A DNA stretch of 64,000 bases from Chrysomallon squamiferum (Eukaryota > Mollusca > Gastropoda > Neomphalida > Peltospiridae): contig CM022671.1 of assembly GCA_012295275.1 (NCBI GenBank), forward strand, positions 7,786,227 through 7,850,226. The letters are read 5' to 3'. This document shows, piece after piece, positions 55,476 to 64,000 of this stretch. The notes under the pieces are model-generated. The model saw only the letters and a program-made list of their open reading frames with translations. It was not told the DNA's origin and ran no database searches. A program made the translations under genes and the position numbers. Every line of letters begins with the position of its first letter. The first letter of the stretch is position 1.

Positions 55476-58400
55476 AAAATGCAACAGAAGGAAAAAAAAA
55501 AAAATTAAAAAATGTAAAAGAAGTATTAAAAAAAAAAAAAAAAATAGAAAGAAAAGAAGAGGGGAAAAAAGAAGAGAAAAGAAGGGAAAAAAGTATTGAT
55601 TTATTCACTTGTTTACCAAATAAAGGTAGAGATTTCAATAGAATTTGATTACACTCTCAAGGATAAAGCCTAAATATCCAACTTGGATTTGCCAAGCTGC
55701 AGATTATATGAAACCATGGACAGCTTACAGAGAAGGGCATTAATGTAACTTATAAAAAGGCAGATCCATATAGATTAATCCGTTTAGATGACTCAAACTG
55801 CAGCATACAAAAGACTAGACATTAAAATTATCTTGACACTTAAATTACAGCCTGACAAACTGTTTGAACTTAGCAAATCACATTAGAAGAGCTTTAATAC
55901 AACCAGTGATGTTTGAAGGTAACTAAAAACTATCTTGTACATTTAAATAGAAATATATTAATAAATACAGCTTAATGTCAGTATTTTTAAATGATTTAAA
56001 TTTCAGATATTTTTTGTTTATTCATCTTATTACAAGAAAGATATTAAAATAAAGTCTACTACAATTAATTCATTTTTATTTTTTAAATTGAAGGGAATTA
56101 CGCAAAAATTGTGAAATTTTCAGATACTTTGAAAATGATTATTAATTATTTTTATTTTTATTTTTTTGTGATTTATTATTTTAATTATTATATCCCTGTC
56201 TTTAAGTTTAACAAGAATCATTTTATTTTCCTTTTTCAGAAAATGGTGTAAAATGATTAAATAAAAACAGAGAACTGAAAAAAAATATACCATTAAATAT
56301 TAATACCTTTGATCTGTGACTAATTATAAAAACAGTATCAAAAAGAATAATGTGATGAAAAGATTCAGAATCTTTCTGAACTAAATGATTTATCAAACAG
56401 GCAGTAAATATCTATATTTGTTTTCAATTGAAGTGTTTCATCTCATAAATGTATTATTTCCAATTTTTTCCCAGCTTTTCAGAGAAAACTGATCAACTTC
56501 AGTGTATGAAACTGGCATTCCCATTCCCATTTGTCTGTTGTTAAAGTTTAAATCATTCTATCTTCTATTTTCATGTTATATATCAGGTAGTTTAAAATGG
56601 AGATTTGTCTTGCATTATTTATGAATGTAAATGCAATTGAGAAAAATGCTTCTCAAATTTCTTTCCCCAATAAACTATGTTCTGATGAAGGTTTTCTGAT
56701 TCTTCCAACAAATCACAAACTTCTGAAGTAAATCTACACAATTTGCAGACACCAAAATGTTTCTTCAACAATAACTGGTCAGGCACCCAGATGCATGATA
56801 AAAATCATCATGATGTTTCCAACCTGAATCAATACAAAGCACTTGCATCCCAAAATAAACTTGGAAGATGGTGGATGCCCTGGGCAAGAAATAGTAATAA
56901 CTTTAAAAACTGGAACATCTCATGAATTTCAAAGTTCTTAGAATGTATTAAATTGATCCAGTAATTCACCATTCTTATCAATATTCAGAGCAGCAACAAA
57001 CCCTTCTGGAAGATGGAATCCTGAAAAAAGTTTAAAAAGTACACTGACTTCACGTAATGGTTATTTTAGTCATGAAGTTATACCCCAATGTGCTTAGAAA
57101 AAAAAATATTTAAAAAGTTAGTATTAATAAAAGCAGAATTTCATTTGTACGTTTTAAGAAGAATAAAGTATGCTAAATCCATATTAAAAGTAATTAAAGC
57201 AAATTTGTGAGACACACTGAAATCATCTATAAAAGAAATAAAAGAAGAAATTTATTTAATATTAAAATTCTTATACATCTCTAATTAAAAGGAGTAAGAA
57301 ATTGCTCATCTAGCTTTGTATAAATAATTGTTAAAACTCATTGCGTGATCATATATACTCGAAACGAATCTACTTTAATAAATATCAGTGCGTCTGTGTG
57401 CATTTGTATATATCATTGTTACTGTAACACACAAATCAAGTATGCACTACTCATTCTCAATGTCTAAATCTGTTTACTCCATGATTAAATGTTATTCCTT
57501 CTTAAAATTATGACACAACATTTTGCATTCTTACTATACTAACTTCATAATTAACACCACATAACAGGCAGTGATCAAATTAAAGCTCTTTCTATCTGTT
57601 GTTTTCACACAAATATTACAGATGATTAGTACTGATGTAATTCTGCAAAACTTCATGTTGTGTAACCGTGCAAATCTACTGACTGCCCTTGCTGATAAAG
57701 CTCATACAACTTGTATCCAATTACTGATCAAGAACACGTCCTGTCTGTCTAGCTGTCACTAGAGGTTAATGGATTGGTTTGAGACTGCACTTGCAAGATC
57801 ACCAGTAACACATTTGATGTAATTTTTGCCCACAGACAGAACCAGCGTAACAGACCCTTTGATTTAAGTATCATCAGTATTTGAGTGCTCCCAAGTGATC
57901 ACCTATTCAAGGATTAATTGAATCCCAAACAAGTTCCAAACAAGTTCCAAACATGATCAAACAAACTAAATTTCTGCACATAAAGATGCAAAATATAACA
58001 AAACAAAATTATCATCGTTATTTCGGTAAGAAATATGTTTTTTACATACTTTTAAGATGTGTCTTCATTTTTACTTTTTTCTTAAAGAATATTTTTTTTT
58101 AAAAAAAAAAGACTTTTTTTTTTTTTTAAATTGATTAATACAATAATATAATCCTATAAGTCTATCTACATTATCTCAAAAGGTTTTTTTTTATTTTTTT
58201 TTTTTTTTTTTGGCATTTCAAATTTTTGTTTTAAGTATGATGTGAATTCCTTCACATTTTACTAACTCCCACTCAGGTCTTTAGATCAGCCAGTGACAGA
58301 ATAATGGCCTTTAAACAAAATACTCTGACAACAGCACCTGCCTCTAAGTGAACTGCCTGCACGATCTGTGAAGTAAGAATCCCTAGTTGTCATCACACAG

Positions 58401-58600
58401 CTTAATACTCCCATTACAGAGTGTTAGAAGTAAAGTGCTGACTGGCTTATGAAACAAATTTAGGCTAAAACTTGAACTATTTAGAATGCATCTAAGAATT
58501 AATACTTGTGAGTTCACTGAAAATTCATACATACATAAAATGCTATTACATCCATAGCTGCAATTTAACACATTTTCAAACCTTTTTTTTTTTTTTTTTC
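55476..58600. other. Gene-free AT-rich stretch
   Basis: No gene recognised. A-rich tracts at 55490-55590, T tracts at 58090-58130 and 58187-58212. 55600-55900, 56640-56920 and 57740-57960 are less repetitive and could hold further elements. Confidence 0.45.
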
Positions 58601-58639
58601 ACAGTTCACAAGTAAAATGGTTGGCAATTTATTTACAAA

Positions 58640-59000
58640 AAGTGACTTGATGCCAATCAGGCCCTAGCTGGTCATCAAAAGCTTAACATTAGCCACTAAC
58701 GATTTTCGGATGCAAAAATTAAGGACTAATTTGTTTGTGTCTTATTTCCACCGTGGACAGTGTGGACTGCCATTGTACTGGGTATATTATCGAGACACTT
58801 TAACGGGATTAACGACACAGAACTCTACCATCTCAGACACATCATTATCGGCTCTGCTGACAGGTCCAAACCCACTTATCACAAAGACATCTTCTCAAAT
58901 GCCAGCTCAGTCCTTACTGTCTCAATACAACAGAAATCAATTGACAACTTACAACAGATGTGCTGCTAATATTTCTGGAAGACTGCAAGGCAATAGCTAT
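58640..59000. promoter_or_regulatory. Candidate conserved non-coding element E
   Basis: Non-repetitive, with gattttcggatgc, tcgagacactttaacggg and tgattgg/ccaat-type words. Two plus-strand frames are open at once (58710-59015, 58760-58969), so neither is convincing as coding. Confidence 0.3.
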
Positions 59001-59400
59001 TTAATAGACACATAATTTATAATATACAATATGAACTTCTGAAATTTTAATATACATATTGAAATATTCTATTCAAACATACACGTAAACAAACATAATT
59101 TTTTTACATTTAGTGAAAAAAAATTCCCAGTTGTTGCATATCATTATCGTTATAGCACTTCCCATTTCAACTTATTATTTTGATTATTCTAGTACTGAAT
59201 TTCATCAGCATCCAAAGTTTATGACAGATCTGTTACAAAGAGACAGTTATTTGCATATCTCATATTCTTCATTGACAGTTGTAATAATCATCATGTATTT
59301 TATTAGTCACGGAGGCTGATTTATAAACAATTCATCAGTCTGTGCTCGTATTTTTGAAATATTTTATTCTTTCGACGCCTCTCATAAAACTAATCTGTGA

Positions 59401-59530
59401 AGTGAAATATTTACTTACTGTGTTGTTTTTGTGGCTTGTGGATTTTTCACATTACGAATGCAGTATTCATGAACCAATTGATCCTTAATGGCGTTTTTAT
59501 GGCACATGCTGTTCAATTTAAGATCTTATT
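59401..59530 (-). promoter_or_regulatory. Candidate conserved element F, exon-like on minus
   Basis: On minus a frame from an ATG at 59507 reads MCHKNAIKDQLVHEYCIRN and on to TKTTQ, then stops inside a consensus-like donor (aca|gtaagt). No homology recognised; it could be a small exon or simply a non-coding element (ccattaaggatcaattgg). Confidence 0.25.
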
Positions 59531-60500
59531 ATCACGTAATTTGAAAAAAAAAAAAAAAAAAATCAGTAAAACCTAATTACTTCTGATTTACAATCTTTGT
59601 GACTACATAGAGCATTCTTTTTCAAATAATTGTTACACATTAGTTTGCCCAAAGCAACACACCCACTTATCAAGACAGAGTGTAAGTGTCTGTACAAACA
59701 AGGATTTTTCCATGAAGCTACATAATTTCAGTATTCTCACACATTTGAGTAGATATGTAATTATACACTAGTGATAGCCTGATATTCTTCTGATATCACC
59801 TTTTTAAAACTAAGTTAAAAAACGTTTGTGACAGATTAAGAAACTTTCAAAAGAAAAACAATTTTGTAAGCAACATACTATGGCCTTTTTTTTAGCTTCT
59901 TTTCGTGAAATAGAAACTGATGTGAAAAGAAGTGATTCTTAAGAAAAAAATCATTGTAACAACGTAAGGTGCCCGAAGACAAAAAAAACCTGTTTGCCAT
60001 GATAAATGACATTTCAAGTGATTCAGTGGCATACATCTCTTGTAGTCATTATCACTGTCATCTTATAGAGTTTTAACACTGAATTTGAAAAGAAAAAATT
60101 TACTGCTCACTTTTTAAGAATCTAACCATTTTGACCTTTCTGACCTTTTAAAGTAATCTTTCATCTGACTCCAGTCATTATTGATTTGGTTCAGCATTAT
60201 CATGGTACCCAGAGGCATTTTTCTACAAAGTTTCAGAAAAAAAAAAGTTACAGTAAAGCACAAAGACAATGCAGAATTATGCCAAGAGTCCAGTGGAGCA
60301 AGGTCCAATTAACTAAAAAAAAAAAAATAAATAAAAAAAAATGTCTTCTTCAAGTCTCTTATCCAAATTTTAAATTTTTTATCACTTTCTGTTGGTTCAG
60401 TTATTATACCATATAATAATTTCTTGTAACTGTAATGTATTTTTTTAATGAAAGTATAAAATTGTACACATACCAACTATAAATCTCTATATATAAGTGC

Positions 60501-60598
60501 ATTGTATTAACAGCATCAAAATGGCTAAAAGATAAGCCAACAATGAGGATGATGAGTGTAAAGTCACTAACTACAGTACAACAATAAATTAATATTTA
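60501..60598 (+). repeat. Dispersed direct repeat, copy 1
   Basis: About 100 bp (cagcatcaaaatggctaaa to acaataaattaatattta) recurring at 62334-62439. Confidence 0.85.
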
Positions 60599-61599
60599 TA
60601 TAGGCCTATTTTTTTTTTTAAATAAAGAAAATAATGGAGAAAAGTATACCAAAAACTGATGAATAATTTATCAACATCAATATTATTTAAATTATTTTAT
60701 TTTATTTTATATTTTTTAAATTTTATTTCATTCTATTTTATTTTATTTTATTTTATTTAACAGGAAAGTTTAAAAAAAATTCTTCTCTGGAGACAAATGC
60801 ATTTTAAATATCAGAATTATTTTGAAATATGATTCTTCCAAAAGCTGAAGAGGATGAAAATATCAGATCAAATTTCATCCATAATTAAAATTGCTTAATG
60901 TGAAATATTTTGAATTAAAAAATAAAATAAAATATATGAAAAATATAAATTATTTAACCCTTTAATGTCCATTACAAAACTGAAATGAATTTAAACAAAC
61001 TGGCAAATTCTTTGAATTTATTAGAAATATTTACCAACAAAAAAAAAAAACGTTAGGTGGAAGTTTTCAAAACGTAATCATTCGAATATTTTTTTAAAAA
61101 TGTTTACATATAACTTACTTATACTTACAGTCTTTGGACACTAGAAGGTTAAACGAAATAAAATGTAATTCTAAAAAGAACAAAAACGGCAGTTTTACTG
61201 GGTATAATAACAGAAATGTAAGTGGTGATAAAAACAACAAATGACAACTAAGACAAGACTGCATGCTAAGAGTTAATGTGTCAGTTCTGTGTCTGAGTGC
61301 TTGATCAATACAAAGATTAAACTAACACTTCACAAACTAGAGCAGCACACCAAGATACCTGTAATATATCTGTTCTATTTCTTTCTTTTTTTTTTCTTCT
61401 TTTTTCTTCTTTCTCATTTTATTATTATTATTATTATTATAAATTGTCTTGAATAAATATATAAATAAAATAATGAAAACTGATCCTGTTATATCTGCTT
61501 CGAATCAAATCTGTTATGGATGATAATAACCAATACAACCATGTTTAAACTGAAAAAGTTCCTGTAAATTTAGTGCACTACACTAACAGCATGCAACCA

Positions 61600-62215
61600 C
61601 AGATATTCACTGCATATACATTTAAGTTTGCATACTATGAAAGACACATTCCATATAAATTATTATATAAATACAATTAAAGACATATTCCATAGACATT
61701 GTTGTATAAAAACAAGGACATATATTCCATATTCAATCCAGTTTGCATATGATCAAAGATATGCATTCTATATATAAGTCAACCATCACTAATACAACAT
61801 CACTGAGACCTGCTTGATGCCAAAAAATGTGATTGTGCTGGGAAAAATGGTTAGGTTCAAAATCAAATGCACTTAATTCAACAACTCACCATCTCATCAT
61901 ATCTTTGAAATACCATTAGATACCACTACTATGTTGTTGTTTTTTCGCAAGTTCAATTTTATCTTTTACTGGACAAGGGGTGGTGTTTGTGCTTTACTCA
62001 ACAAGATGTATTTCCTTTAGTTTACTTGACTGGTAGTGATTGCCAGAGTGGTAATGTATATTGTTATATAAATAATAAAGAACTGCATTCTATAATCTTT
62101 TAAGTTTGCATAAAACAATGGTGTACATTCCACATACAATATTATATAAATACAATCAAAGACATGCATCCCATATAGATTTTTTGAAAGACATACATTC
62201 CATGTAAATATGTAA
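61600..62215 (+). repeat. Degenerate interspersed tandem repeat
   Basis: Words such as aaagacatattccatata and tattatataaatacaatta return seven or so times (61640-61790 and 62100-62210) with drifted spacing. Confidence 0.65.
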
Positions 62216-62333
62216 CCAGTGAAGATGAATGAATAAGAGAATCACATATTCAGACTGGTTAAGTGAAAGTTTTGTCTCCTCCTTTAATAAGGAAACCATA
62301 TTCTTTTGAGTAACTGTTGGAGGCTTAAGTTCT

Positions 62334-62439
62334 TTTGTATTAACGGCATCAAAATGGCTAAATGATTAGCCAACAGTGAAGAGCTGCATGATGACAGTGT
62401 AAAATCACTAACTACAACACAACAATAAATTAATATTTA
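62334..62439 (+). repeat. Dispersed direct repeat, copy 2
   Basis: Same unit as 60501-60598, with a small insertion (gagctgcat) and several substitutions. Confidence 0.85.
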
Positions 62440-64000
62440 ATCCCATGGCTACCTCTAATGGCACGTTTCAATTAAACTTTGCAAAATGGAGGATGTATGT
62501 AAAATATTTATGAGAAATATTCTGCATGATGATCAAAAAGAAAATGAAGAGCCACACTTCATTTAACTCTTTGATGTGAGAAGCAGAAAATATTCTGTGA
62601 TCAGCCAAGCACAAAATGTAGATGTACATGCATGTCTGTGTCTCTGTAAATATATATATATTCTTGTGCATATGTATGTGTGTTTACAAGTATCTAATGC
62701 TGTATAATCATTAAGACCACCAGAGAACAAGAAATGAAAAATTGTTCAACTATCTGTAAAATCCACTTTAAGAATTTTGAGTAATTTGAGCAGAGGACTA
62801 AATTAGTTATAACATTCCCCTAAATAGAGTATTGTCTACACAAAACATTTTAAAATAATAAAAAAGAAGAAAAAGGCCATTTATTTCAGACCAATTTTAC
62901 CATGAAAGGATACAAATTAAAGGCCAAAAAGAGACTGGTAGTAAACAAGATAAATATCTTTAATTCACTCTCGTATTTAACCTGTTACATATACTTTCTT
63001 AAAAAAATCAATCACAAAGAAATGTCTCGAGGAAAGCAAAAACTAAATTACCCTTACAACACACAGACACAAACAGTAACAATAAAAATAATAATAAAAA
63101 TGAAACAGGCTGAGGATCCCTTTTCTGAAATGCTTGGGACTGAAAGTGTTTGGTCTTTCAAACATAAGAGTATTACACAGATTCCATTTATATTTGATGT
63201 ACAGGTTACAGACAGTCTGCAGGATTTTTTTATATAATATTTTTAATAATTCCAATCATGTGTATGTTAAACCAACTAAAAATTGTAAGATATCACCAAA
63301 AGGCTTTGGATTTTGGAACTTTTCACATTCAAAATTTTTAGATCAGGGATCTTCGATATTTTTCAAGTATATTATAAAACCAAAAAAAAAAAAAATAAAA
63401 AATAAAAAATGAGAAAAGAAAAGAAAAGAAGAAAAAAAAGATAAAAGAGAAGTAAATTAAAAAAAGTAATAATAAATAAATAAATATATAAATAATAATA
63501 ATAAAACACAATTATATCTGAAAAATTATTTTGTTTCCAGGAAAATGAAAGAGAATTAAATGATATCCAAGGAAACATTCAGCAAACTCTGCTTAAATAT
63601 CTACAACTGAGTAAATATAAATTACAGTCCATTTTTAATTTCTAATCCTTTTTTTGCCTTCTAATTCTTGTTTTAAATAATATGTATCTAAACAAATATA
63701 ATAATTCAATAAATTACAGTCCATTTTAATTTCTAATCTTTTTTTTTTTCTTCTAATTCTTCTTTTAAATGATATTTGTCTAAGCATTACCATTTTTATG
63801 ATGTGCTTGAAATAATTTGTGTATAAATTCTGTTATGGCTAAAGATAAAGATAGTATCAGAATATTACAAGGATCCAATCAGTCTGGAAATCAAAGAATT
63901 TGTTTGGTTTTAAACAGAATTAAAAATGGTGAAGATATCACCTAGTAGATAGGTTACAGTGCAATAGAGAGTAATTTGATAAAATATCAAAATTCCTTAA
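62440..64000. other. Gene-free AT-rich end of the window
   Basis: No gene recognised. A plus-strand frame 62902-63237 (111 codons) is Lys/Ile-rich with no domain and fits chance. A 92-bp tandem duplication lies at 63618-63780. Confidence 0.45.
63618..63780 (+). repeat. 92-bp tandem duplication
   Basis: taaattacagtccatttt at 63618 recurs at 63710, followed in both copies by aatttctaatc, a T tract and cttctaattctt. Confidence 0.88.

Noticed and set aside
58710-59015. 101-codon plus-strand frame
   Set aside because: Another frame on the same strand is open over the same segment, and no homology is recognised; low stop density rather than coding.
62902-63237. 111-codon plus-strand frame
   Set aside because: Lys/Ile-rich, no domain, overlaps other chance frames in A-rich sequence.

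Overview
This is a eukaryotic window: five multi-exon genes with GT-AG introns, a GC content I would put near 30 percent by eye, and many homopolymers and long CT/GA, CA and ATT microsatellites. Exon order and protein similarity point to a bilaterian invertebrate. A lophotrochozoan, perhaps a mollusc, is my guess from repeat style and compact introns, but nothing seen proves the phylum.

Layout. (1) 295-2807 (+): the last six coding exons of DCAF1 (VprBP), from the second WDxR motif of its WD40 domain to the acidic tail. (2) About 5.3-14.2 kb: a gene-poor stretch rich in CpG compared with the rest, with several island-like patches and many CT, ATT and T-rich repeats. (3) 14244-18745 (+): a five-exon HMGA gene with three AT-hooks, one per exon. 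Its 3' untranslated region carries four copies of a let-7-type seed match. (4) 23596-26302 (-): a four-exon gene for a small, N-glycosylated, single-pass membrane protein. A 59-bp minisatellite sits at one of its splice donors and copies it about a dozen times. (5) 28305-32397 (+): complete HEMK1 in eight coding exons, including one GC-AG intron. It is head-to-head with gene 4 across a presumed shared promoter holding a 14-bp perfect palindrome. (6) 38382-43869 (-): a synaptophysin-family gene whose first exon is not found here, with two alternative C-termini. (7) 44-64 kb: no gene recognised. Patches of more balanced base composition look like candidate conserved non-coding elements, together with local duplications and one almost perfect 132-bp hairpin.

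The genes do not form a pathway: DCAF1 is a CRL4 ubiquitin-ligase receptor, HMGA a chromatin architectural protein, HEMK1 a release-factor glutamine methyltransferase, and the physin a vesicle membrane protein. In human, DCAF1, HEMK1 and the physin paralogue SYNPR all lie on chromosome 3p (recalled, not checked), so part of this order may be ancient linkage. Strand base skew (T-rich in the sense strand) switches near 19.85 kb and 33 kb, where the 3' ends of convergent gene pairs would meet.
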